In this document: positions 33,956 through 44,086 of the stretch, one piece after another | How positions within the stretch are numbered: position 1 is the stretch's first letter | Layout of the letters: the number at the start of each line of letters is the position of its first letter | NCBI GenBank assembly: GCA_015179045.1 | Contig: WHUZ01000065.1 | Location: forward strand, 248,001-312,000 | Direction of reading: 5' to 3' | Length of the DNA stretch: 64,000 bases | Source of the DNA: Kalaharituber pfeilii | Lineage: Eukaryota > Ascomycota > Pezizomycetes > Pezizales > Pezizaceae | Program-made: the position numbers and the translations under genes | The notes under the pieces: model-generated | Told to the model about the DNA's origin: nothing | Database searches by the model: none | Seen by the model: the letters and a program-made list of their open reading frames with translations, nothing else

Positions 33956-34131
33956 TCAATACTCGCAGTCCGCGCAGAGGGCTATGGCGAGGGTTTTATT
34001 AAAAGGAACGAAAAGAAGTCAAAATCAACCCCAAACTATCTACTCCTAACTACCCTATCTACATGTGATGCCCGCGAACTCCTCCACGATGCAGGTGGCG
34101 CCCGGTATCTCCTACTTCCGTCCCCTATCCA
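33928..34131 (-). mobile_element. Non-LTR retroelement 3' end, tail family A (about 204 bp)
   Basis: On the minus strand about 150 bases of unique sequence lead into CTCGCCATAGCCCTCTGCGC, GGACTGCGAGTATTGATATA and a long A-tail. Direct repeats ATGAACCTCTTT flank it (33916-33927 and 34132-34143). One frame near the 5' end reads PGATCIVEEFAGITCR then stop, which could be the tail of a LINE protein; this is conjecture. It shares its last 40 bases with the insertions at 33294 and 32614. Confidence 0.7.
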
Positions 34132-34435
34132 ATGAACCTCTTTCTGACCCTACTTGTCCTGAGAATACTGTCTACGGGCTTCCATTGCACGAATGTAGGT
34201 TTGCCAGTACAAAATGATGCAGCCGGCTGGATCCTAAAGATATATCCACTTACAATTTACTATTGCATCGGTTCACCCAATGCTACGCTGTATGTTTAGG
34301 TACTAATGTCGCACGCAGAAAAATTGAGACATAGGTTGGGATGGATGTATTACGATCTCAGAATGATTTGATTAATTCTCAATGTGCTGTTCATGAAATA
34401 CCCCGCGAGCCTGTGTTCGGAGAGTAAAGTTTGCG

Positions 34436-36564
34436 TCATTTCCCAAACCACACCACTACTACCTTCGTTGGTCTGACAATTTCATAAACTACCCATCCGT
34501 CTCCGACAGATATCACCGTCACCCCAAAACCTCCTGGCGGTAATTTTCTTCCCTTATGCTTCTTCACCACTGCTCCAAGCTCGGTAGCATGCCCTTTAAA
34601 CCCAACCTCAAGCTCGACATACCAAGATTGATGTAATGGGGTCTCTTCGTGGAAATTCACACCTCCCAGTCCAGTCTGGCCGCAAGGCTCCCATCTCCAC
34701 AGGGGGATCTGTAGTTTCCGCACTATAAGCCAAGAAAGCTGAAAGATCGCCGGAGAGGGGTTCAGCGCATGCGCTGGTGCGGCCACCCAATTAGTAGGGG
34801 AGGCATGATCAAGGGGCAGTGGCTTCGGTGGCCAGTAAGCAGAACTATGTTGACATAGTTCCCTACTTTCACGGATACATAGGGGCTCCAATGGCCTTGC
34901 GAGTGCGATGTTTGAACTTGGAGATATTCTCGTTGGCAGCGCATAAGTAAACCCTCCGATCGTGTCGGGGGGGTTGAAGACCCAACCTCTGGCTCCACCG
35001 CCGTACGCATCAGGACGAAGTGCCCATACCCATTTACCACCAATGTCCACCAGAGCCCAGCAGCCTCCACTTTGCTCTGCGGATTTCGGGAGGAACTGGT
35101 CCAATCTGGTTTGCTCAACTGGGAAAGTGTAGCTTGCTCCAATCTGCGTTCCATGTTGCGGGTCAGTGCAAGAGAGGACGGTGCCTGACAGGGTCAGTGT
35201 GACGAACTCCTTGGCTGTGCTCCTCGATAAGAATTGCGGTGGAGAGTGCCATGCACATGCTGCGCCAGTGAATGGTTCCCTAATATTTGCCAGGTTGAGG
35301 CCCTAGGAGTGAAAGGAGGTAAAGATAAAGTCAGTCTCTACCATGAGGTTTTCTAATGGCAGATATATATACTTACTGGCAGCAAGCATCGTTGAATTGA
35401 AGAACTTTGCAGCCCATACAACGGTATCCGCTTTATCCTCTGGGGCGAGGTGCACCCTAAGTCCTTGGTTTCTGATAAAACAACCTTGTAAATATCCACC
35501 CATATCCCAGGCCCAAAATACCTTTCATTGTCAATGGTATGCCCGCCTTCAAGCAAATTCGATGGACAGGACATCAGGAAGAATAACTTCCCGGCTCGAT
35601 CGGCCGCGACAGGTCCTGCCCCTTGTTCCTCGAACGCTCTACGTGAAAACCAAGTGTCAACCCGTTGATGCGGACCGCGGTAGGGTGGTAATGGTACGAA
35701 CGCTCTACGTGAAAACCCGGTGTCAACCCGTTGATGCGGACCGCGGTAGGGTGGTAATGGTACAATTGTAATCAAAACACGCCGCGTCCCGATTGACACT
35801 GGCTGGTCGGCATTTGCGTTCATTACCAGGTGCTCGTATATTGCGTAGTGGGTGTTGACTGCCCCATGTGGGCCTCTCTCCATGGTAATAGGCGGTGCAC
35901 GATCGTCTTGCGATTGCCAGAGATGGATGATCCTGCGCCCGGTTGGGCAGCTTGCCGAAATGTTGACTACTGCGTAGAATTCACGGTAAATGGGACGAGC
36001 AGGAAAGCCGCCAGTCCGTGTCCGCAAGACAAGAGCTAAAAGAACCCGCTTGTCTTGCATCGCTAGTAAAGCCAAGGGATCGTGATACTCTCTGGTTTGG
36101 CCTGGATGCATAGACAGCCATTCGTCCACTTCATGCAGCATATCGATGGCATAGACATTGTGAGCTCCAGGGGCGTCCCAGTTTCTATCAAGTCTCTTCA
36201 ACTCCAGCCACCGGTGGTCCTTCTTTGAAACCATCATTGCCTCCCCCAGATCCGTTTTTCCAATGAGGACGTCCCTAGCGAAGTCGTTAACTTCAGCAGC
36301 GTCCCATGCCACCGGAAGTCCGTGGGAGAAGCGCTGTCCCCGTAGCACAGCAGCATCGAATGCTATCCGTGGATTGGCCGAGGGGTAGAGGTGGGGGTAG
36401 AAGAGTCGCAAGGCGGTGTGGCAAATGGTGGTGTCGGAGAAAAGAAGATAATGCGATCGCGATACAAGGCGGAGTGTTAAGATAGTATACGGGGTGAAAT
36501 GGGGAAGGAGATGCTGAATGACAATGTCGAGGGGAAGGCTGATGAGGAGGGCGATATGTGGCAT
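34436..36564 (-). CDS. F-box-like protein, two exons, 684 aa
   Basis: ATG 36564 starts MPHIALLISLPLDIVIQHLL, and residues about 9-50 (LPLDIVIQHLLPHFTPYTIL...LVSRSHY...TTIC) look like an F-box. Exon 1 is 36564-35377 (396 codons), donor CCA|GTAAGT; exon 2 is 35302-34436 (289 codons with stop), acceptor TCCTAG; both joins are phase 0. The rest has no motif I know; the second half is Trp/Gly/Pro-rich (WALVDIGGKWVWALRPDAYG) and ends VYEIVRPTKVVVVWFGK. F-box proteins usually act as substrate adaptors of SCF ubiquitin ligases in nucleus or cytoplasm; a partner cannot be inferred. An exact 22-residue tandem duplication lies in exon 1. No neighbour suggests a pathway. The start is the first Met of the open frame and precedes the F-box closely. 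Confidence 0.72.
35631..35762 (-). repeat. 66-bp in-frame tandem duplication in the F-box-like gene
   Basis: 35631-35696 and 35697-35762 are direct copies differing at two adjacent bases (CCAAGTG against CCCGGTG). They encode VPLPPYRGPHQRVDT(G/W)FSRRAF-type units, so the frame is kept. Confidence 0.95.
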
Positions 36565-37238
36565 AGTGCATTAAAAAATCCGACCGTTCTTATTCAGCGA
36601 ACGCAGGTTTTCTTCAGCTTCATATATAGACTCGTTTGTATCGATCGCATTGATATATGCTTATGCTGCAAGCCAAGCCATGAAATTGAGCCATAACGAT
36701 TGAAGCCAGCCTGTACCCCGCATTTAACGACGCTGCACGTTACTTGTGCTACTACTGTTCTACTATTGATGTTCCCGTTCCGCAGCACCTTAAATTTTGT
36801 ATGAGAGACATCGACGTCGTGAATTAATTAATTTATTTGTTTTTTGTTTCCGTAAAAGGAGTGTCTCATGCGCCAGGAGAACTGATGAAATCTGGACCAC
36901 CATCTACGGTATAGATCCAGGAGGAGGATATTGTACCCTACCGAGATATTCCGAATGTTTCGGTAACTACAAAATAACCTCCTAACATTCAGCAAGTTAT
37001 TCGATTGACCTCAAATCTCGTACTAAGTGACTAGAGTCATGGGAGAACCTATTCCGTACGTTCATTAAGCAAACAAAAATATTTATTTTCGTTCACCACT
37101 GCTGATACACTAGTATGCCATTTACCTAGCCTTGTCCACGCTGAGTGTCTGGGTATCCGCTAGTGCTAATTTACATCTTTGTATGTGCATGAGCCCATTG
37201 GAGCACCTGCTCCTGTTACCATGCAGTACCCTTATAAA

Positions 37239-37325
37239 GTGACCCATACAAAGTCTTGGGGGAGTAGGCAATATTGGGGTAAGTGTATCATGCAAGCCTA
37301 ATCCCCAAGACTTTTTACGGGTCAC
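37239..37325. repeat. Short palindromic element (MITE-like hairpin)
   Basis: Left arm GTGACCCATACAAAGTCTTG then GGGG; right arm CCCCAAGACTTTTTACGGGT then CAC. The arms pair over about 25 bases with two mismatches, with a loop of about 37 bases. Confidence 0.6.
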
Positions 37326-39217
37326 TGTACGTTACCTGCGGTTGCTGTCATTTCATCACTTTTCCCACAAGTTTAGTTCAGTGAGTAGTCTCCGCATTGC
37401 AATGCATCCAGCTAGTGTCGTCGGCAAGGAACAGAAGTTGTCACATACCAGTACCGAAGAATTAACGAGCCTTATTTTTATTTTACTTCACAATCTCGAA
37501 TCCCCCCGTTGATAATCTAATCCATAACCTGAAAACAACCACCGGCCCAATTTTACTTCCCCTCCCCCCCACTCACCGCCGGAGTAGCACTCAGCGTTCC
37601 ACAAATGTATCATGCAATCTTTTGCTTAAAAAGATACAATTCTCGGTTAGTCAGAGCTTGCAGGAGAGTTACCCATGCACAGATGCTCACCAATATTCCC
37701 CTCCCTTCGTGAGCGACATTCTAGACCAAGACCTGATTAGTCATAACTACCAGTTCCCCGACGACACCGCAGAAAAATTAATTTCCTTCTTTATACATAA
37801 TTCGAGAAGCCACCACGGTCCTTCTCATTTAAATTCATAGATTTTCTCATTGGTTTCTAGCGTTACTTTCTCGCCCCTTGTAGCAGTGGTGTGGTCTTCG
37901 TCCCGGCGAGATAGTCTTTCCCACTGGCTATTGAGGTGCACAGTGACCGGATAGACGTGCTGGCACGGTTGTCGATGAGAGCATTGCCAATTGCTAGGAC
38001 TAGGAGGGACAGAAGTCAATGCGATAGGACAAATTGAGGGTATCGCGAACTGCAAAATGTTGAAATGGTAGACATTGCGAGGTCAACGCACTTGGCAAGA
38101 AGGAATTAGTTTAGTGAAGGCCCAATGTGTCGTACCGTTCGTTACACAAGCCTATGGAGCTGCATTCTGCACCACTAGAGCTGCCAGAAACTCAGATATC
38201 TGTCTGGTGGGGTGGTGGCTTCTGTATCTTGAATTTTCATCCCAAGTGACTGAAACGATGTCGAAATTATCAACCGAATACAAAACAATAAATTTCGCAT
38301 TTATATGTGACAGTCCGCACAGTGCTATACTACGGACCTTGAATTTCTGCTAACCTCATCTGATACTGTAGCCATGGTGCCAGCCAGCAGCGCACGAGCA
38401 TTGCGGTGCCGCAAAATAATTATCAGCTCGTGACAGTCGGAGGGGGGTTATTCTGCAAGGAATCGGGGACGTAAAATTGTAGATGCTGTAGATACAGCCT
38501 TTTCGTCTTTTTTTCCTCCAGATGTGGAATCAGTGCTTTTTTTGCCCATAGTACGGAATTAGAGAGGATGCGATTTAAAGCTGGCAAATCTTCCGACCAA
38601 GCGCAAGATGGCAAAGCGGGAAAAATAATTCCTTTTGGTAGTGGCACAGGCGCCCAGCTTATCCGTCGCCGATCATAATAGCAACTTTCATATCCTGGCC
38701 ACTCAGAGCTGGTAGCGTCGCTAATGAAACCGCAACAACCGTACCTACTTCATTATGCCGGAATTGAACGCACAGGTTACCATTACCTTCCAGTTGTAGT
38801 TTGTGATGGGATGCAAAAAATTCGGGCCAGCGACCAGCACTACCAATGACAACAGCTGTTTACTTATGGTAGCAATCTGCAAACGGTCTCCTGCACAAAA
38901 CCTAGGTCTTGCAATTGCAAGTCACCATCTAACGTTATAATTTTACATCCTTCCGATTTTTTAAGCGGTCATTGGTAGGCAACAATCCTAGATGAGCTTA
39001 CACAGCCTGGTTGCAGTGACGTACAGTATGTCATCGTACGGAGCGCCTGATGGCATATGATATGAATTCCAGATGCTTGGTTGCATGTCTAAATGCTGGT
39101 TACCCCTGCAAGCGGCGGTGACTAGACCTGTAAAGGTTAAAGCGATCTTAAAAGCGCTGGTAAAGTGCAGCACTTTGAGAGATCATTGTCAAGTGAAGCC
39201 CTTTGACAGGTCAGTGC

Positions 39218-39274
39218 TTTTTTTTTTTCTTATTTCACGTAACCCCGCTTGCAGCTGTTTGCCATCGCAGGGCA
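39218..39274 (-). mobile_element. Micro-retroposon, tail family B, with 12-bp duplication
   Basis: On the minus strand it reads TGCCCTGCGATGGCAAACAG, then CTGCAAGCGGGGTTACGTGA, then an A-rich tail. It is flanked by ACAGGTCAGTGC at 39206-39217 and 39275-39286. It lies about 240 bases upstream of a Clr5 gene start. Confidence 0.8.
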
Positions 39275-39357
39275 ACAGGTCAGTGCAAAGTGCTGCACTT
39301 TGATAAGTGTAAGTGCGTGTAAGTGCGTCAGCTAAACCTTCACGTAGAACCAACCTG

Positions 39358-39365
39358 TATATAAG
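39358..39365 (+). promoter_or_regulatory. TATA-like box of Clr5 gene copy 1
   Basis: TATATAAG lies 155 bases before ATG 39513. The paralogue at 58918 has CTATAAATA about 158 bases before its ATG, and both are followed by similar ATTCCCCCAGC...TGAA(C/T)T(T/C)CAAACTTGA sequence. Conservation of position between paralogues is the support. Confidence 0.5.
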
Positions 39366-39512
39366 TTCAGATATTCCCCCAGCACACTTTGAACTTCAAA
39401 CTTGACAATTCATCGACTCAAAAGTATATTATCACCTCCTCTCCATTTTTATCGCAAATTTTCTTTCCCCAGGCCAAACATCCTTCATTAAACTGATTGA
39501 CGCTGTCAAAAT

Positions 39513-41506
39513 ATGGGGGCCATTAATGAGAGGTATCAATGGGAACAGAAAAAAAATGAAATAAAGAAACTGTAAGTTAGCTGGCCAGGCTCCAGCTGTT
39601 GCTACGTTCATCTAGAGCGATATTCTGTATCAAGTTCCAAATATACACAAGACATACTTTACACATATTGGCTTATGCCAATCTGTTGGAACACTGGCTG
39701 ACTGTTTCATGCAGTTATATTGACAATGGTTACACCTTAAAAGAATTGCAAACTCACTTCAAAACTGTGGATCCAACATTTATTCCTAGGTTTATATACA
39801 TTGTACTGTGCTTATAAGTCTATAGCATGTACCTAATGCAGAACAAGCGAACGAGCGTTCAAGATCCGTTTGAAGTCATGGGGTTTCCAAAAGTACAAGC
39901 AAAATAGACAAGCTGGTCCTAGAGAACGCACCAGGCCAATATGCTCATCCCCACCACTTGGTGATGCGGGCCCAGCTCATTCCACTCTTCATGATTCTGA
40001 GGCGGTGCCTGGTCCCTCGACGCTCATGAGTCATACAATCCACCCCACTATATTGGTGGGCAAAGACGATCAGCCGGAATCAGAGCCAACCCTGGACCTA
40101 GCGGAGGATGCTCTAATTTTACTTGAGTCATTAAATCAATTGACACAGCATGGCTTCAGGATAGTCCATGATAACACGACACCGAAAGCGAAGCATCTGG
40201 AAAGGCTGGTAGAGAACCCGGACCATGCAATATGGCAGCAGTACTTGACACAAAAGTATGAATTGTCCTCACGAGAATGGGTTACGGTAAAAACATACTT
40301 CAAAGGTTCTTTTGGTGCTCTTTATTACCATACCTATCTCCGCGGTTTGAGACTATGCCGCTGGTTCACAGCAATGCATGATAGATCAGAGCAGTATCGA
40401 GAGAATTCTCCGCAGCTGTGTCGAGAGCGACATGCACGTATATTTTCTGCCCTCAGCGCAACACGCACATGGGGACTTAAGATGTTACTCGAGGATCAGT
40501 TTCCCCGAATCATAGGTGTCCTTTCTATTGTTGTCCCGTTTGATATGAATTCTGATCGACCGCTAAAGGTCTGGGATCAATATCTCAGCTTACCTGAACC
40601 GTCGAGGTATGTCCATGGTTCGATGCTCATTATCCTTTCGAGTATACACTAATCTGTGCATTGAGGGTTATGAATAGGTTATACTACTGGTACCACGATG
40701 AGTTGAACCAGGTCTTGGTCGGTACCCCGTATCATATCTGCCGCTTCTGTCCTACTGCACTTGAAAGCCTAAAGGAGTTGTTCCACACCATAGAACAGGT
40801 CAGGGTTATGATTCGACACCATTTTCCTGGTGCAACTGGCAATGAGTTGAGGCCATCTAGGAAGAGTATTGCTTCATTTCTCTCCGACCTACGGGATGCA
40901 GGGTTCCCCGGTCCTCTTGGTCTATTCTTTCACTGTTACTTCCTGAAATGGATAGGCATGTTGATACTTCACACTTCCTATAACGATGAATCACCGCCCA
41001 AGCTCAATCACTGGTTACTTATCGAGAGACTTTTCATATTTGCAGATGAGTTCGTTCGAACCATGCGAGTTGTTGGACCATGGGAAGCACTATGTTGTCC
41101 TTCTGAGAGCAAACGGCATTTTTTCCTAGGGCAACTCTTACGTTTCTCAGAGAACTTTGGCGAACTCGCCTGGATTGGCGATAGATTCAGGGGATTGAGC
41201 AACGAAAGTGAATACTGTTCTTCTTGTCAAAGTTTGTGCAATCAGAAGAAGAAATCTATTTTGCAGGAAGAGTACTGGGAATTTACATCCAACTGTGCAG
41301 CGGGGAGGCTTTATATAGGGGGTTTATCAATATCACACTCGCAAACAATCCCACCTTCGAAGCACTGGTGCCAGTGCTGTATGGATGAAATTGGGGACAA
41401 ACTCTGCGGACGCAAATTCGGACCATGCTGCAAGGGTCACATGGGTCCGCCGGTATCCACGACATCGTACTATGATTCAGCCTCATCCGAGTCAGACGGC
41501 AGCTGA
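39513..41506 (+). CDS. Clr5-domain protein with Cys-rich C-terminus, copy 1, 573 aa
   Basis: Exons are 39513-39571, 39715-39789, 39848-40606 and 40678-41506, all joined in phase 2 with GT-AG introns. The first three spell a Clr5 domain (YQWEQKKNEIKKLYIDNGYT, LKELQTHF, then SERAFKIRLKSWGFQKYK), residues about 7-60. Clr5 is a fungal N-terminal domain of presumed nucleic-acid or chromatin role. The middle is helical without known motifs (CRWFTAMHDRSEQYRENSP). The end has two Cys clusters: SEYCSSCQSLCNQKKK and HWCQCCMDEI...CGRKFGPCCKGH, probably metal-binding, followed by a Ser/Asp/Glu tail. Conserved with the 58.9-kb copy, including intron positions, so it seems under constraint. Function unknown. 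Confidence 0.8.
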
Positions 41507-44086
41507 ACTCAATCCAGGGAGAAGTCCAGATCACCAAGATTTACGAAGGAAGCTAAGCATGCTATTCAGGACCTTCATATGTTTCCTGCTAAATTTTCGA
41601 TTTTACTTCGTCGCCTTCCAATTCCCCTCATATCTTCGCATGATTTTCTTTTTTGGCTTCCTTCAAGTTTGCTTGTTCAATTTTCCAATGTGGAATCGCT
41701 ATGGTGGGCTTTTCGGCGAAGGGGCAGGGAGGTATGGGCACCGCAAGGGGGAGGAGTTGGGGGTTGCGGGGTAGAAGTAACTCCGTTTTGTTTTTGTTTT
41801 TTTGTTTTTTTTTTCAAGTCTGATTATTGCCCAATGTATTTCTTGAATCAATTGATTATCCTCATGCAAGCGTGTTCCGAACTTCGAAATTCAATTTTTT
41901 GCTTACAGCATCTTGATATTTATAGTTACTTCTTCGACTGCTATGGGCCAGAGTGCCCTGGTACTACGGCTGCATTTGCAGTAAGTGGTCTCAGGTGATG
42001 TCATGGAGGACGAGGCTAGATCAAGAGTTTTTAAGAGATCTCATCTATGAGCATCCTAGATTAGGAGAATAGATTGAGCTCTTCATATTTGTTCACATTA
42101 TATTTTTTTCTTTTTTTTTCTTTTTTTTCTTTTTTTCCCTCCTTGCTCCGCGGAATATAGTAAAACCCCATTACCCCCACCCTCTCTCCTTCTATGAAAA
42201 TGTAGTTTCACAAACCCAGTAACCAGAACCAGCTGGGAAGGACTTGTGTAACAGTTTTGTGACATCCGCTTTCCATATTTCAGTGCAAGCAATTCTGCGA
42301 GGTTACTCACCTGTTGATTGCCTCGAACGGAAAACCATTTCCAAGTCTTACGCTACTGAAACTCACTACCACAAACCAAAATCCAAGAACAATAAAATGC
42401 ATAAAGCTCATCCTTACAAGCACACATATAGCCCCCCCTACTCCCCCAACCACCATCCCATCACATAAACACTTACACCAGCAGCTTCTTCTCCAAACTC
42501 CACGCTTCATCCAATACAGCTCTTAGACCTCAGGGGTCCGCTTGTGAATACCCCGGTCAGTGCATCTACCTGACGCCGCGCTCGAGCTTGCAATATTGAG
42601 TTCTTCGAAGGCATCATCGGAATATTAATTCGAATTCTGGGGTTACGTGTTAGCATGGGATGAACCATTATTCCGATTCTTTCAGGAGGGGTTCGGAGAT
42701 AGCCTTTAGCAGCAGTTTTAAGGCACATCAGTCCAAGTCGATCAAGTCGATGTTTCCACCCGACAGTGCAAATCGACTTAACACCGACTTACCTGTGGTT
42801 CGGGTTTTTGCACTGAGGCAGCAAACCAACCCGTCAAGCAATTCAGTTTTAGTCCCGCGGGATGCACTCATTAGTCGGTTTGTCAGACACAACGAATCAA
42901 ATTACAGGGCGCGCAACATCATTTTAACATCAACAAGTGTGGCGCAAGGCGTGACATCGGCCTGATACCGCAAAAGCATCCGTACACACTTGAAATTTAT
43001 GCAGTGTCAAGAGAGGTATGACATGTGTGATGGAGTACGAGCAGCGGGGCTGCGCACCGAATTTCTGTATGTGCAGCTACTGATCTTTCCAGATACTGCA
43101 TAATTTTCGGGACTTACGGATACTTTTGCTGCGGCACTATATTACTATGATATGCATACCACATCCCGGAGAATACATACAATGATCCCATCGTTACCCC
43201 TACGGAGTGGAACTGGCAAGCCTCCCTGTGAGATTGCAACTGATGCGCTTCATTACATATTTGATATTTATTATTTTATTTATTCTTCCAATCTTGGCAT
43301 GTTACTTTTCCGAGATGCTCCATACAAAGTCAAAAATTTCAATCTTCTACAGTACTACTCAACAACGCCTTATTTTTAAATTTGGACAATGAAGCGTTGT
43401 AGAGGCAGGCGATATAGTACATGTCTACATAGTTTATTTTTTAATCAGGTGTGGTTGGGTGATGAAGTAGTGTGTCAAGTTCAGGTCCATAATTTCGGTT
43501 GTAAGGGTTGTAAGTGGTCCCTTATAGGTGGGCTCCACCATACTCACATCCTACTCTGCTACGCTATGGCAATGAAATCGACTACTTGAGCACTCAGTTT
43601 TGTTCTGGTTCGCTCGCGAACACAGTGTTATTGACTTTGATTCTCTTCAGTCATGTATAGATAGATGTTGCACGCAGGCTGCAGACTCATTATACCAATA
43701 GCATTAAAGTCAACGCTTGTCATTGTCAAGCTGTTGTTCCCAAACAAATCTACACCCTGTGGTATCGCATAGCCCTGCCCCTCCCCCCTCCCCCCCCCCC
43801 TCCCCCCTTTAAAAAAAAAATAAAAAGGTAAAGTTGCCTCAATATTATATATTGCCGGTGTCGCGACGGTTGCGGCGAGCATTGAGTTTGTAATGGACTA
43901 GTGGCATTTTTTTCCTCCTTTTTTCATCACTCAAAACGGTGATATTACCTTAAAAGTGAATATCGCTAGTGGCCTTGACATGTCCCACTCCACCAGCCAC
44001 CCCCCTGCTCTGCCTAACCTACAGCTTGAGGTAGTGGCAAACATATGCGCATCATGATAGACTGCATTTATAGTTGACTCATAGTA
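41507..44086. other. Duplicated downstream flank, then intergenic
   Basis: 41507 to about 42800 matches the 26.6-28.1 kb flank and in part 61.0-61.8 kb. A C-rich tract at 43783-43807 is followed by an A-run. ORFs of 60-140 codons here are frame artefacts without motifs. Confidence 0.5.
43425..43545 (-). repeat. Dispersed repeat C, copy 3
   Basis: Complementary to 6229-6325 over about 100 bases with small indels; the part near 43545 also matches 28780-28830. Reads as the terminal part of an uncharacterised element. Confidence 0.45.

Larger units (their letters stand above)
32111..34435. other. Intergenic with three tail-A retroposons
   Basis: The first 900 bases are duplicated Clr5 3' flank (TTTCATTGCGGAAGAGGCAT, TCAATGTATTCTTGAATTAA, AGCATTCAAATTCGATTTTT). 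Then come insertions at 32614, 33294 and 33928. Short ORFs on both strands lack motifs. Confidence 0.5.
36565..39357. other. Intergenic; small hairpin and Clr5 upstream flank
   Basis: 37239-37325 forms an imperfect inverted repeat (see separate entry). From about 38800 the sequence (CCAGCGACCAGCACTACCAA) matches upstream flanks of the other Clr5 copies. 39161-39178 and 39287-39305 are short inverted repeats (AAAGTGCAGCACTTTG) around the retroposon at 39218. No gene is supported. Confidence 0.5.

Noticed and set aside
35303..35503. Alternative reading frame in the F-box-like gene suggesting a frameshift
   Set aside because: The main 403-codon frame splices in phase 0 (CCA|GTAAGT to TCCTAG) into exon 2, so no frameshift is needed.
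43628..43882. ORF crossing a poly-C/poly-A tract
   Set aside because: The Gly-rich and Phe/Lys-rich parts come from homopolymers.
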